From assembly GCA_025403435.1 (NCBI GenBank), contig CM046333.1, positions 16,579,770-16,643,769 on the forward strand: a DNA stretch of 64,000 nt, given 5' to 3'. The position numbers were made by a program, and so were the translations under genes. The notes under the pieces are model-generated. The model was not told the DNA's origin, ran no database searches, and was given only the letters and a program-made list of their open reading frames with translations. Origin of the DNA: Artocarpus heterophyllus. Its lineage: Eukaryota > Streptophyta > Magnoliopsida > Rosales > Moraceae. This document shows positions 23,101-37,803 of the stretch, piece by piece; within the stretch, counting starts at the first letter, position 1; every line of letters begins with the position of its first letter.

Positions 23101-26100
23101 AGTGATTGTAAAAGCTTTTCAATATATTGTTTGGAGTTTTTTTTTTTTTTTTTTTTATACACTGAGGTTTAAGATTATTTTAAGAAAATATTTTTTTGTT
23201 TTTCAATCATTACAAAAATATACCATAAATTACCTTTTGAAAATCTCCTAACTCTTAATTTATAACGTATCAAAAAAAAATTATAGGACGTTTGGGAAAA
23301 AAACTCTAATTATAAAGATTATTAAATCACATACTGTAACATGTAAGAGTTTTACACTACACATTATTTGAGATTTGAATTCCATTCTCCCAAACACTCT
23401 ATTAATACTTTAAACATATAACGCGAACCATAAATCTCAATATTAAGGTAGATGTTAATTTACTGTGGAGCTATTTTTTTTTTTTTTCAAGGTAGATAGT
23501 TTTTTTATTTTATTATTATTCTCCTCTAGATCTTTCTAGAAACAACAATGAACATTTTTTGTGGAGGAGAACTTGATTGTAGGCTTGTGCATTGAACTGG
23601 GTTTGTGGAGGAGAACTAGGCAGCTAATTCACTTTGCAACCATATACAAGTAATACTATCATCAAACGAATAAAATAACAATAAATACAAGAAATGCATT
23701 GAATTTCTCTCCTGTTTTTCCTTGGCCTTGCCTCCTTTACTCCCGACACAAATCTTCCCCTTCAAATGGACAATTGCATCCAAAGATTATATATATTCGT
23801 AAGATTTAGGAAACAGATCCCCACATTCTTCTCTATCTTATAAAGTTTCTTGTTTCTTTCTCTAATTTTTACACCCGATCAAACATCTTAAATCTTTCTT
23901 GACTATTTCACACAAATAGGCCGTTTGACACTTCACTTATAACTGAAGTTATAGCATATGAAAGTTTTACAATATAACAATTGTTTATATTTTATTATAG
24001 CTGTTAAATGCTGAAAGCTTTACACTGTTTATATTTAAAACTGAACTGCCAAACCAACACAATATCTGCTCAGTTGATTCATTTCACTTGTTATTTTGCT
24101 TGTTCTTAGTGCCTAGCACCATATGTCCATGTCCCTGATTTTCCTCCAAGTGTTTGTACTTTGATTATTTATATCAAAATCTTTTTTTTAATATTTTTTT
24201 CCATCTTGAATCAAGCAGAATTCTCTCTCACCAATGTTGGATCAAAAGGGTACATCCAACAAGTTTATTTCTTTTCTTTTCTTTTCTTTCTTTTTAAGGC
24301 CAAACATCTTTACTTCTCAAAAAAAAAAAAAAAGCAAAAAAAAAGAGGCATTTTCCAAGAAGGTTGTATCTTGTACGATTGATTGTATCTGTGTACATTA
24401 TAATCACTAATCAGTCGAGAAGAATCCAAGAAAAAAGGCTTTTATTTTAGCGTAATGATAGTGGGTCATAAACAAGGTAACCATACATTTCGACAATTAT
24501 ATATAACATGAATGGTAAAAATTAGATTTTATTTGAAAAACAAAGAAAAATGATAAGTATTTGGTAGCAAGAGAGAGCAGAAATGACTTCTGATAAGCAA
24601 TCGTGCCTAGAAAAAATGCAGCATTTGTTGAAATTTACAAGGAGAATTATGTATAGAGTACAAAATTACCTCTATTGGTACAACGCAATTTTGAACCATT
24701 GGATGATACGAAACTGTATTGAAATGAAAAGAAAGAGGTGTAAAATCAATTACATCTAAGATCTAATTCTGAAAACAAAACGTTGTTCATAGGGTATCTC
24801 TAGTACCCAGCCAAAAATTTCAAGATTGATTATATCCTCTTCTTTAACAATTTGTATTGAAGCAAATAAATGGTTATAGAACAATTCTGTAGTAGGTATA
24901 AAAGAAAAAAAAAAATCATGCCAATAGGTATAAAGCGTATTTGATTTATAGGTTTGAATAGAAATTTAAATTTTTATAAGAGAATATATTATAATAATGA
25001 CATAAACTATGATTTAAACTAATAAAACTAAGAACACATGTATCACATCATAATAATGTTATTCAAAATATGACAATTTAACTCAACTTAACGAATATTG
25101 TAATAAATTTCATTGGCCAACAACATATATATTTATTTAATTAAGAAAGAAGCCTATAAAGTTTACTCCATTTATGTCAAGAAATCAAAAAACTGACATT
25201 TACATGGAAGGAGATTTAGTAGTATTTGACTAGGTATAAGACCTTTGGATCGAACCCACGTTATCAAATTAAGACCACCAATGTGTCTTGACTTTGCAGT
25301 GGGCTACAAGCTCAACTTTTGCGCTCCTTTGATCAAAATTTTTTATTCTAGAAGTAATCAACAACCAGCTAGTTCTGCAAGAAGCTCTCTTTTTATATTC
25401 TTTATTTTATTTTATTTTATTTTTTTTTTTGTACGATGTATGAAAACAGAAGCAAACAAATACGGTCCAGCAGTATTCTTGCAAGTGTCCCTATGTTCAT
25501 CATTGCTAACACTACGGCCAAAATGGACATTGAATTTGGGACCAAACAATAATGTGGTACAGGATGGCAGGATGCATCATATTATTACTTTTAATCGTTT
25601 TAGGCATTTTTAATTATTTAATATATCCATCTTTAACATTCATTCTAGATTGCGTGGAAAACTCTTCACCACAAAATTTCATATTAAAATATAATTAACC
25701 CAATGCCAATGGGAAGCACGAGATCATTAAAATTGATTTGTTCAATGTTTTCCAGCTCTGTGCTTAGGGAAATGAAATCCGACGAATTTGTGTACAGTAC
25801 GGTACTATTTAATACGTTTTTCGTTCCCTTAAAAAGTTTAACTGGCAATCCACTAACTTGTGAATCAATAAAAAGATCTTTTTTTGGATGATAAGAAGAT
25901 CATTTGGTTGATAATGAGAAGTGAATAATTGAAAATTTTCTGGAGAAGAAAAAGGACACATGCACTGTAATGAAAAACGACACTTCAATTTTTGTCATTA
26001 TCGCACGCAACTTTTGTGCATTGTAATGTTCAGGGCTCACCGTTATATGATTTGATTTGATTTGATTTTTTTTTTATTTGCTCCAGGAGGTCGCCCGCTC

Positions 26101-27400
26101 AATAATGCAAAAATAAAATAAAATAAATCTACAAAAAAATAATTAACAAAAAAAAGGATAACGTCCGTTGAGGGCAAATAGAAAAAGGGTCGTGTTTTGC
26201 TGTACAACTGTGTGATTTACCCAAATTTACCAAACCAAAAGGCAATCCCGTAAGAACATAATATTTCATTTAGGTACACTCCTCAGGAACATTTGGTGCA
26301 TTTTCTCTTCAAAAGGAAAAAGAACAAGGATGAGTCTAATGTCTAATAAACCCTTGTGGTACGAACAACTGCTGGCCACTATTTCATGTTCTTTTTACTT
26401 TTTTTTTTTTTTTTTTTTTTTTCGTAAAAGCATTGGTGGTTAGGCTAGGAAATAGCCAACAGTACAGGTACAGCCGAAATCCGTCAAGTGGGGTAGTAGC
26501 TTAGCTAAATGTGGGCGTGCAGTACCATCTCTATTCTGGGTTGCCTCACTTTTGGCCCTCAAGGCTTGTAACAAAAAATGTTAGTGTTGGTAGATCTGAA
26601 CAATGATACTGCGACGGTGTAACGAGCAGAGAGAATGTGCATCTTACAAGTTAAAATGGATATATAAGAGTATGTTTGAAAGATCAGTTGGACTTGAAGT
26701 TAAAGCTTAAAAATATGTTTCCTAAACAAAGCGTAAATTAAATTGGGAGATTAAACTTCGCGCACACAGTTCAAACTCAATTTAAGCAATGAATAAAATC
26801 CAAACTGAGCACTTACCAAACACGAATTTGAACTTGATTCAACTCTTGAACTGAAAAATCCAGTATGTAAGAGATTAGTGTTTTGCGTTAGTTTAGCTCT
26901 AGAACTGACAATGTTAATAACATTTTACTGAAACAATTAAAAAAATGAATTTTTTTGGTAGAGAATGTAATTTCGCTTCACTGATAAAGCGCAGTGTTTT
27001 AGCCATCAAATTAGGATTTTAACAATTTGATTTGTGATTGTTCAAATAAAAAATTTACAGTACATGATGTGAAATTGCTTCTAGCCAGAGATCAAACCAT
27101 TAAAAAGCTAATTCAATAGTTAAAATACGCATGCAATGCTGATAGAGCAAAATTACTCTCTTCCGTAAAAATTGTCATACAAAAAGAATAGTAAAGAAAA
27201 AAATAGAAAATCTTTTTTAATCTTATAAAATTAAAACTCTATTACTCATAAAATAAGACTCAATCTAATTTATGACTTATTTATCAAGCTAAAATTTACA
27301 ATCTTATAAATAATGAGATTTTAACCTAATATATGAACAGGATAGGCAGGAGTGCTAAAAAAGGAGTGCTCAACAAATTTGAACTTGCATACGCTCCACA
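23101..27400. other. Gene-free intergenic DNA
   Basis: No supported coding or RNA gene. It has long T or A runs (about 23138, 24310, 26400) and a MITE-like fragment at about 23935-24056 (GGCCGTTTGACACTTC at left, ACTGAACTGCCAAACC at right, internal GAAAGCTTTACACTGTTTA). Short open frames are AT-driven. Confidence 0.5.
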
Positions 27401-28999
27401 CGCAACACAGTACTGACTGTGGGACAGTGAGAGGGGGGAGAGAGAGGGCATGCATTAGATGTTGCTGCAGGGACTCCCTTTCCAACAAAAAGCGTTTGAT
27501 GACGGTTCACTCTTGCTTTGTCTTATAGCTTCTCTCAGTCCCCACCAGACTGGGGGACTCCCCACCCCTTCTTCTCTCATCAACTCCATGCCTCATTCTC
27601 GTCTCCCAACGGCCACAGCCTGGCCACCCTTAAAAATGTCACAATCTCTCACTTTTTACTTCACTCCTTTTCCTCGTTTCCTTCCAGCAACTCCCTCCCT
27701 CTCTGCGCTCTTTTCCCTTTCTTTCCACCGTGATTCTACTGCACTTGAAACCCATAACCAGTCGCTTCTACATTTTTTTTTGGCAGTACGATAATTAGTA
27801 TTCACTATTTAGATCAAATCAATATCAAATAATACGTTTCCTTTTTTACTCACCGCATCTATTGTTACCTTTTTTTAACCTTGTACTATGCTAACTGTTA
27901 TTTAATTGTCATATAATAAGTTTCACAAGTATCTTTTTATTTTGTTTTTTATAATAAAAGTCATAGTTATCTTTTCTTTTCTTTTGTTTTTTGGCGCCAT
28001 AGAATAACAAAGAATGAAACGTACGCTAGTCCCCTAACCATAAGAAAAAACCAAATTGCATAAAAGAGAATCAAATGGATCCAATTTTCACACGCTCATA
28101 CCCAACAACCGCGAGAGGATTTTTTTGAAAAATATTAAGAAAAAACTGCCCCCCACCACCGTGGCCTATACTGCATGGTATTTTATAAAGGTTTTCGCTC
28201 GTGCGAGGAGTGAATCTTTTTTTTTTTTTTTTCCAACATCAACCACCACCTTGCTATAAGCAACATCAATTGAATCTGCAAGTCAAGCCTTTTCAAGCTC
28301 CCATTAAAGAATTCCCACTAAGCTCTTCCAAAATCGTGCTAGAAAGGACTTTTAACAATAAACGTAGCTAGGAGCTAATAATAGCAATTATTCATCAACA
28401 ATACAGCTATCATCCACTGAAACCAGTTCTTCAATAGCTTTCCTACTAGTCGAAAGTTTGAGACAAAAGAAACGAAAACATAATATAAAAAGCCATAGAT
28501 ATATATGCAACTAGGCAATAGGCAAAACGTGCACGCATAGATACAATAAAAAGGTGAAAAGGGCACAAGATATATTTGAGAAGCCATTGGATATACAGCA
28601 CCTAAGTTCTTAAATGTATTAAGAAACCAAATGGACAGCAAATTGAAAACAGAGATTTCAGAGTCTGTGACTTACATATATGCCAAAAGCAAATGTGTCC
28701 ATACAATGGAACTCCAAAAGGGAGAAAAAAGAAAAAAACTAATACAAGCCACACAAGTAAAAACAAAGCGTGCCCTGTCTAACTAGCAAGTCTCTCTCTC
28801 ACTGTACAGAGATTCAGATGAGTGTTTTTGTTGTTAGTAGTAAAAACGTAAACAACTCGCTCGCTCGCTCACAACGATGGAGTCAAAAATCCATCGACCC
28901 GACCCCAAAAAAAAAAAAAGAACATATCAATTTTCAAGAATTCAAATTCACAGAAAATATGATAGAAAATTAAAACTTAAAAGAAAAAAGGGTGCAAAT
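27401..28999. other. Gene-free spacer with a pyrimidine-rich, relatively GC-rich patch
   Basis: 27430-27770 is richer in C and T than its surroundings and has a 111-codon frame (27459-27794) with low-complexity Pro/Ser content. It could be promoter or leader DNA of something unrecognised or an untranslated RNA; I cannot support a product. 28000-28999 is AT-rich and includes the presumed 3' untranslated region of the DUF1005 gene. Confidence 0.4.
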
Positions 29000-30633
29000 T
29001 TAGCCAAGCAAATCCTGTTGGTGGCAAAGCTCCTTCCTGAGGCGGTGCGAGAAGAGCCTGCAAGCGTCCATGCTGAGGTCAATCGCCGCCGCCAACGCCA
29101 CGAACGCAGCCGCGTCCTCCGTGCACCCCACGTGCTGCACGCTCATCTCCACCGTAGGCTTGCTGCACTTCCCCTCCCCCTCCACTTTCGCCGACATCAC
29201 GAACCCTCTGTACGCGCAGTACGGCCACAGTCCGTAGCCGAAGTCCCCGCTGCTCCTCGGGCTGCACCCCGGCGAACCCGCCCCTCCGGCTCGGCTCGAG
29301 CCGAGGTCGATCACGAACTTCCCACCCTTGTGCGAGTTCAGCGTCGACTCTGACAGCACAATGCCAGCGGCGCTGACGCCGCCGCCGGCGTCCGGGACAA
29401 GCTCAAAGCGGTAGCCAAGCCCGTCGGAGCCGCCGCGCTCACGCCACGCTTCGAGCCTACCCCACGGCTCCCAGGTTCCCTCAGCAGCCCGGAGGATAAG
29501 CCAGGAACCAGGGTTGGACCGGCTGACCCGGTCTGAACCGGGAGAGGCGACGAACGGGGTCACCATCGATGCGGCGGCGACCGGCGAACCGGAGAGATCG
29601 TGGACGGTGATCGACCAGCCTTTGCGCTCTTTGATTGGCCGATCGCGCTCACTCCCGAACGAGCCCAACCAGCTTCTCGAGCCGCTTGGCTCGGACTGCA
29701 GCGATCTGTGAAATGAACAGAACAAAAGTTACAAACTAATCAGCAATTAACATTAACATAAAGTATAACCCAAGTAATTCCTCAAACATAATCTTCATCT
29801 TTATCATCAAAAGAGTAAAGCGAACGAGTTTGGAGTTTTTTAACGAAAAAGGCAAAGACGAGAACTTTTCCGTATGTATCGAGCCAACTTTACCGAATGG
29901 AAAACTATTCAATTCAAAATTGACGACCCTAGGAATGTACATTGTGTGTAAAAGTGCTAAATGTCAAGCAATGAATAGAGAACGAGAATATGAAAGGAAC
30001 CCTAACGGACCTGGATCTTTGATTCCGGTCACTGGTGTTTCTGAAGCTGAACTTGCAGGTGAAGACGGGCTGTCTGATATTGCCTTGAATCTGAAACACC
30101 TGAGGGCTACACTCAGGCTCGCCGTCGAACTGGAAGACGAATCTCGGATCGGGCTCGGCACTGACATTCAAGTGGAACTGAGCAGACGAGCCTTTGGCCT
30201 CTTTCCCGACGGAAATCCAGCCATTGTGGAAGACTGTGGACTTGACTTCGGTTCTGGACAGCTCCATCGGGACGGAGACCTTCCCGAGAAGTCTCCCGGA
30301 GTTGACGCCGCAGGTGGTGCCCCTCCGGCCGGTGTAGATCGCGATTCGGAGGCATAGCCTCCCGGAGAAGATAGTCTTGCCGGAGATTCTGTCGAGCTCG
30401 GACTTGCTCAAGTGGAAGGTCGCCGCGACGGTGTGGGTCAGCCCGTCCGGGAACTGGTTCTCCGGCGCGATGAAGGGGACCACGGCGGTCTGGACAGGGA
30501 AGTTCTTGAGCTTGATTTTGCAGAAGCATGGAGACGACGACGGGTGTACCACGGCACGAGCCGGCTTCGAAGCAACCGGAATCTTTAGGGCTAGATTGCC
30601 CACCGTGAGACGCACAAATGGGCACGGATCCAT
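29000..30633 (-). CDS. DUF1005 family protein (two exons, intact)
   Basis: Exon 1 is 30633-30011 (623 nt). The intron begins GTCCGT at 30010 and ends TTTCACAG at 29706. Exon 2 is 29705-29000 (706 nt). Joined, they give 442 residues and a TGA-type end without any break; the junction codon reads R-S-R-S. The start MDPCPFVRLTVGNLALKIP and the blocks FCKIKLKNFP, FHLSKSELDRI, GWSITVHDLSGSPVAAASMV, GFGYGLWPYCAYRGF-like and VQHVGCTEDAAAF are typical of plant DUF1005 proteins. The family includes Arabidopsis ABIOTIC STRESS GENE 1; the biochemical role is unknown. The coding region is GC-rich against AT-rich flanks, especially exon 2. No clear TATA box was found upstream. This is the cleanest host gene in the window. 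Confidence 0.95.
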
Positions 30634-33600
30634 TACTACTTATCTTCTCTCCTCTGCGAGACTTGTCTAAGAGAGAGAAAATGGAAAGTGAAGCAAACCG
30701 AGAAAGCAAAATCCTCAAGAAAACAACGTGACTGAGAGCAAAGAAGAAGAAGAAGAGGAATCCTCGGAGATATCGAAAACCAACGAAGAAGATGAAGATG
30801 AGTATGAAGAAGAAAGTGAGCATCGGAATGCGCGCGAAAGGTGGAAGGCAACCAGAGAAACCGCCATTACCACAACCTTAACAGACTTAACGGTGCCTTC
30901 GTCGTCTTCTCTTATGAATTTTTTTTTTTTTTCCTCCTGCTTAACCTAGGTTTTCTTTAGAGAGAGCAAAGCAAACAAAGCTGTAATGTGTAATGTGTTA
31001 TCAAGTCCTTATCTAAATCTATTTATTTCCCTTCTCTCTCTCTTTCTGTTTCTACTTTGGTTTTCTATTTCTATTTCTCCTTCTTTTTCCTTTTCTTTTA
31101 AAGAGAATTGAATAAATTAATCATAATGAAATGAGGAAATTCAGGGGATTAGTTGATAAGACAAATGGGGTTGGAGTACAGCTGTGGACAGGCTGGCGCC
31201 AATGCCAGTGCGGACAGAAGTTGACGGCATTTTCTCTCTCCTCCCTTCCTTCTCTCTCGCTCTATAACAAACGTACTACTACGAGTGTGGGCTCCACCTG
31301 ACATTTTCTATGTCATGACTATATTGACCTTGTCTCGCTTGGCCCTTTTTTAACACAATTTTCCCACCCATATAATAAAGTATTAAATATTTTTAATTAA
31401 TTTGAGTTAAAGCCACCTTGTCCTTAAATGGGAATCTTCGCCTCTCTATGACCCCAAAAACGCTCACTTGATACGCTTCATATCCCACACGTGTGTTTTG
31501 TGCATATAAAGTACAGGAATACATGGGTCCCACTTCTCACTTTAATTCTTTTTTTTTTTTTGATAAATTAATCTTCTGCAAAAACAAGCATCTGGATTTA
31601 AATTTTTTATTTTTTATTTTATTAATTTAATCTTTGATGGATAAATTTAGCAATTAAATTGTTAATTTAGACAAAAAATGTAACAAATTTATCCTTAATG
31701 TTATAAAAAAAAAGTGATAAATTGATCTCAAATTTATCTAAAAAAATGTTAAACTAATTTTAAAATTAACAGCTAAATCGTTAAATTGATTTCCTAACAA
31801 CTAAAATCAAACATTGAAGTCAGTTTAATAAAAAAAAGATCATGAACTAAATACTCACTTTCTTCAAAAGTTAGAGAATACATGAACAATTTACTTTTTT
31901 TTTTTTTTTAAAGAAGTGAACGCCCTTATAGGAGTTTCATTGAATTGAATTGTTGTTGCGTGCTGTACGCTGGCCTTCCATTTATGTAGATCACGATTCC
32001 GACGAGAAGGTGAGCGGCTGTGAACATCTTTTTTCAAATTTTGTGATTTATTTATCCACGACAAGGTTTTCGTATAAAATTTGCCTTTTAATCTTCACAT
32101 AATCTCGCTTCTCGTTGAACTTTTTACCATGGCAACTGATCAATTCAATTATCAGGTTCGTGACACAAATGTAATTTTATAAAGTGTTTAAAAAATATGG
32201 CTAGAATCAATTTTGATTGAAATATTGTTGCATATGAAAATTTAACATTATAACAACTTTGTGTTTTTTTATTATAGCTGTCGAAAGCTTTAAACTATTT
32301 GTTTCGAAAACCAAACACCTTATTAATCAAATCAAACAGTAAAAAAACATACAGCCTCAGCGAGAGACCATATGGAAGAATGACCTTTGTAAGAAAGGGC
32401 TAAGACAAAAAAGTATATCGTAATTTTAGACTTTTTTAAACGATGTATAATAAAATAATTGGTTCGATGTCATTTGAAATATTAAAATTGGAAATAGAAT
32501 TTGAATATGTATTTATCCAAATGATGTAGTGCATTTTCTCTGAATTTGTTTTTTTTCAAGAATGATGCACCATATTCTGTGTTTTGCAAATTATTTCAAA
32601 AAATTCGTCAAATTGTTCTCAGCTTTAATTTGAATCGTTGACCAACAATCTAAAAATCTTTCTATACGGCTAAATTGCTTAAGACGGTCAATTCCACGCA
32701 GAGATTGCATCACAAATATTGTATGCAAACAATCAATTAATTTAAAGATTTTTATCATAAAATGAGAAAAATATAAAAATAAGAATAAAAATAAATGCAA
32801 AAATGCATATATGAGTTGTCTATAACGCCGTCAGAGCACGATGCCGATGACCGACCAATTCTACGTCATGAGACCTAATTCTGGTGGGTTTCCCGACCAA
32901 ACTTTGTTCACGATTGTGTACCTCCGATGCTGGTCTTTTTTTTTTTCTTTGATATTGTATTTTATCTCTTTGAAGTATTTTCTCTCTCCAAAAATTAGTT
33001 TTATTTTTATTAAAATTAAGGATTTTTTATAGAGAAAAAAATATAATAAAATGTTAGAATTACATTATATAACTATACAAGTGAAGAAAATAGGAGCCTT
33101 TTTTAAAAAAAAATTCAAATATAAGTATTAATTTTGTGAATGAAGGATTTAAATTCCAAGCTTTACGGTTAAATCCGGTGTGTAATTATTGCTAAACTAT
33201 ACATGCAATCATCAAAAAAATATAAAAAATAAAAAAGTTATGTATTTCGAGTTCACTGAGCAAGAACGAGGGATTGAAAGTTTAAAAGTAAGTAAAGGCA
33301 GTTTAAGATTTTAATGATATGTTTGATAGGCTAGATAAAAGGGATGGAATTTGGTAGTCTCTTATAGTAAATAACATTTTCATTGCAAGTTTTATACTTT
33401 ATTGAGGAAAATATGGGGAATTTTATAACTACAATCTCTTAAAACTAGTTTTTTTTTTAATAAACATCATACATCTTTAAGTGTGATACAATTTAACACA
33501 TATAATATAAGTGATAGTATAACATAATTTTTTTTAAATGTAGCATAAAGAAACACATTTTTTATAGATATGCCATGACATGTAATTTTCTCAAAAAAAT

Positions 33601-36417
33601 ATTTAAAATATGACGTAATAAACATATTTTTTATGGAGCGAGGACTAGTGTGGAGACATTTGAGGGATGTATGATTTTCCTTTTTCTTATGTAAAATATG
33701 TTATTAATTTTTACACCCGTAAAATTTATAGTATTAAAAATGTACTATTTTCCTCGCTCTTTCATTTCTTATGTCGACGTTTGAGGTTGTAGCACAAGTA
33801 GGATTAGTTAACTAGTCTAAGGCAAAAGTCCCCTTGAATAAGGGCTAAACTAAATTCTTCTCACAAGGTGGGATTAGTTGTCATACTCACTACATTCAAC
33901 AAAGTAAATATTTTTCACCTCCCAACACAAAATAAATTTGCGCCAACATTTTCTCACAAAAAGACAACAAAAATTAAAAATTGCTACCATGAAGGAAGGA
34001 GGCCATTTTGTCCATCTTTATAACTATACAGTAAAATTTTATTTCGTTCAATTTAAGAGACGAATGAGATGAGTTAAATTTTATGATACAAAAATGTAAT
34101 TTTCTTTTTTATTTTTTGCTCGAGTGAAAAAAAAAGAAAGAAGGAATTTATGGTTATAGCAAAATTCTTCGCATAGTGTCCACCCTCTAGCAAAAAAAAT
34201 AAAAATAATAACTTAGTTGGAACATAATTCCAGCTATAAATAGATAAACCTCTTATATGACTCTTAAGTTGTTGAAAAGTGACCGATAGAGCTAGAGACT
34301 TAAAGCAGTGGAAAACATTATATTATAGATAAGAAGTAAAAGTGTAACTTTAATTGAATAAATAAGTAAGGAAAATAATAAAATATATTTTTCGTCCATC
34401 AAAAAGGACAAGTATATAAAGTAAAAAGAATCGGTGATTGGCAGAACAACAATATGTAACTTTAGTTGATTAAATTGGTAACTATTGTGTACTTATATGA
34501 AATGTAATCATGAGAAATATAACTAGAAAATGATAAAATGTAAGCATACATATATTTCTTAAAAATAGAGTAAGCTAACAATTATCCATGTAATATATTT
34601 CAGAAACTCCTTCCCATTCGATTGCTAAAACATGTTAGGGATTTTTTTTTTTTTTGAATGGGTTGTTCAAAAACCAGTAACTTCACAAAATTGCAGTTGG
34701 GATAGTTTTGTAAAAAAATATGGGTCGGGGAGACGAGGAAAGATGAAATCTCGAACTTGCACCCACCTTTGAATTAATTTGAGAAAGTCAATCTTTCACG
34801 ATGAAGGGTAATGACGAAGATATAAAAGAAAATATAAGAAGTGAATTGGGGATGAAATTAGGTTTTTAATTTAGGTTCTAATTTGGAGATAAAATTAGGT
34901 ATGTATTTTTTAATATATTACTTAGATTTTTTGGGATTGCTTACTCCCCACGAGTGCCTAGTGACACTATTTTCTCTTTAGGGTATTCTTTTTTATATCA
35001 CAACAGTTCAATCTCCATCCAATGAGTAGGATTACAAGTTTAGATGGAAAACGGTATCGGATGAAAGACTCACAATACAATTTTAACTAGAAAAGTTATT
35101 TTTATCCTTATAAAATTATAACTTTACTACTTATAAAATTATAGGCCTTAATATAATTATAATATATTTTTTAAATTAAGTTTTATTGTTTTGTCAATTA
35201 CTAGGCTATAATTTATAAGGTTAATAAGATTGCCCTTTTAACTAATATTCTTAAACGGCCTTGTAATCTGCACAAAAAAAAAAAAAAGCGAAAAAAAAAA
35301 GATATATGTTACTTCTCTCGACGAAAAGACCAGTGACAGTGAGTGTGTTTATTTTTTAATTTTTTTTAAATTACTCTTTTTTTTTTGCTACATTCTTTGA
35401 TGTTACTCAATTGCGTGGACATGGACAGATATCCCTGCTGGCCATTCAGGGCGACGAAACGTGGCAAATCAAAACGTTTTTTTCTTTATTTTCCTGCCCG
35501 TCGCGGGGCCCTTGGGACTCGTCATGTCATGCTGAAGTCATTTGCAGCATTATTATTTAAAAGGAGAGAGACAAAGGTTGGGTAATATTTTTAAAACAAG
35601 TAAAAACGGTTTTATTTAAAAAAAAATTTAAAAAAATTATATTAAAAATATTTTTAAAATTTTTATTTCAAAAAATATATAAAGACATTTTTAAAAATTT
35701 TAAAAATCATACCGAACAGGACCGTTAAAAGCTGGGGCTTTTTCATTCTGTGATCAGAATAATAAATTAATTTATTTTTCAGAACTAGAAATTAATGCAG
35801 ATTTTAATTCATAAAATAAATTTGACGAATCAAATAAAATTGAAAATGCGTTGCATTTGGGTTGGGCTTCAAGTGGGCCGAAAATCCGGATAAGAATTTA
35901 GTGCCAGGCTGCCATGAAAGATTTAAGGATAAGCTTCAGATGAACAATTGGGATATTTAGCTCTTACTAAGAAAAGAAAAAATATATATATTGGGATCGT
36001 GTTCAACAGATATATATATATATATATTGGGATATTTGGCTGGCTCTATTAAAGAAAATGAAATTGGGATACTTGGCTTTTCCCATGAGTTTCTGTCTCC
36101 ATAAGGGGGTGTAAAATCATTAAATTATAAGAAATATTATGAGTATTTGAATTTAAAGTTTTAAAATGTTGCACTCGAACTTATTAAACAATTCAATGAA
36201 AACAAACAAGCAGTCTAAAGTGGTCTGAAGAAGTCCTAGTTGATTATCTAAGCAAAAAAGTTCCTTTTTTAAAAAAACAAAAAAGTTCTTTTTAGTTATA
36301 ACCAATCAATAAATTAATTTTCCTGTGCTACGTTGGTTTCGATGAATTTTTGCATTTTTATACTTGTATGTAAAAGATGACCACCTTAATTTGGTGATTT
36401 GAAATAAGCTTTTATAT
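30634..36417. other. Upstream region of DUF1005 gene and gene-free DNA
   Basis: 30634-31050 is the presumed leader and promoter of the DUF1005 gene (purine-rich on plus, CT-rich on the sense strand). Beyond it I see no gene. A MITE-like fragment lies at about 32205-32322 (GAAAGCTTTAAACTATTTG, ACCAAACACC). A dispersed repeat copy is at about 33420-33600. A (TA)n run is at 36008-36027. The 66-codon frame at 35385-35585 has no recognisable content. Confidence 0.5.
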
Positions 36418-37803
36418 TGATACCGCTACATAGAAATTTTAATTTGCATGGTTGTCTAAGAACATCTCTAATGTAGTTTCAATAAAAAAAAGTTGTATGT
36501 AAGAAAGAAAATTATGGTGTAATATGATTCGCACATTCATCTCCATAGGTTGGATAGCCAAAGGGTAAGTAAATAGTATGTGTTTTTCAGACTACATAAC
36601 ATAGAATAGCTTATGTCACAGTTATAATATTATAATATAAAAGTGAAAGACTAGCTTCAGATGTAGTAATTTGAAATAAGCTTTTATGTTCAAGGAGAAA
36701 GGTATAAGCATACCTAAGCGATCTAAACATACTTCTACAATTTCACATAGCATTTAGATCAAATGTAGAATTAAAAACATATTGACAACGTACCTCCCAG
36801 TCTCAAATGAAATTTTGTTTTTTTAAATAGCCAAAATGACATATCATTTCTGTTGTTTTCAACCTTTACCCGGTTTCAACCTGATGTAGCCCATTCTAAA
36901 ACCCGGCGGTTTCTTGGCCTTCCGGACACCACATTTCAAATCACAAAAATATTAGAAATCTAATTTTCGTATGATTTCTAACCTTATTCATCATCAAATA
37001 ATTCTAAATAACAATCTTGAAGTCAAAAAAAAAAAACAAAACAAAAACAAATTTTCGGGTATATAAACAACACATAACCAGACTACACAATCACAAGGCA
37101 AAGGTAAACAAAGTCTTTGATGCCAACTGTAAGTATACCCAAGCGATCTAAACATGCTTCAACAAACTCAAATAGCATTTAGATCAAATGTGGAATTAAA
37201 AACGGATTAAAAACATACCTCCCACCGTTGCCATTTTGCACTCACTGGTTATGGAAAGAATGTGTATGTGTGTGTGTGTGTTTTTTTTTTTTTAAGAGTT
37301 AAGGCTCTTCTAAACCTTAGACAATCTCAAAGTGATGGTGTATTTGAAAACTAAATGAGATCGTAGGCTTAGGGGACCTCACTAAGGGATGCACGGTATT
37401 TATATATGCTTTGCCCATCACATAGCCGTTTGAACATGTACAGATAGTGGGCAACTATTTTTTAAACGTGTTTAGAATGTTATGAGATATTTATCTGGTT
37501 CCTAAAACGATGGGAAGTACATGGACCATATATTCGCTCTATTCAAATCAGTTGTTAATGATTCTTAAGGGGAAAAATCCAACAAAATGAACATTACTTG
37601 GTGTGTGATACGATTTAGATACCGCTACATAGAAATTACCTTTTCAATGCTGGTCTAAGAACATAGTTCCAATAGAAAAGTTTTAACATATAAGTCGGAA
37701 AATTATTCTATAATACGATACGCATATTCAAGATCTCCATGGGCTAGATAGCCAAAAGGTAAGTAAATAGTATGTATTTTCCATACTACGTAACATAAAA
37801 AAT
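36418..37803. repeat. Nested pair of direct repeats
   Basis: The outer pair 36418-36610 and 37618-37803 shares GATACCGCTACATAGAAATT and GGTAAGTAAATAGTATGT. The inner pair about 36700-36805 and 37128-37230 shares GCGATCTAAACAT and TAGCATTTAGATCAAATGT. The order is outer, inner, inner, outer, all in direct orientation. This could be debris of an LTR element; no coding remains. A GT microsatellite is at 37264-37281. Confidence 0.5.

Noticed and set aside
27460..27490. Possible microRNA precursor near TGCTGCAGGGACTCCC
   Set aside because: No match to a known plant miRNA from memory, and no complementary arm was found nearby.
27459..27794. 111-codon plus-strand frame
   Set aside because: Low-complexity Ser/Pro/Phe content in a pyrimidine-rich stretch, with no recognised motif or splice context.
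29079..30823. Additional long frames on both strands over the DUF1005 gene
   Set aside because: GC-rich coding DNA leaves other frames open by chance; only the two-exon minus frame has family motifs and canonical splicing.
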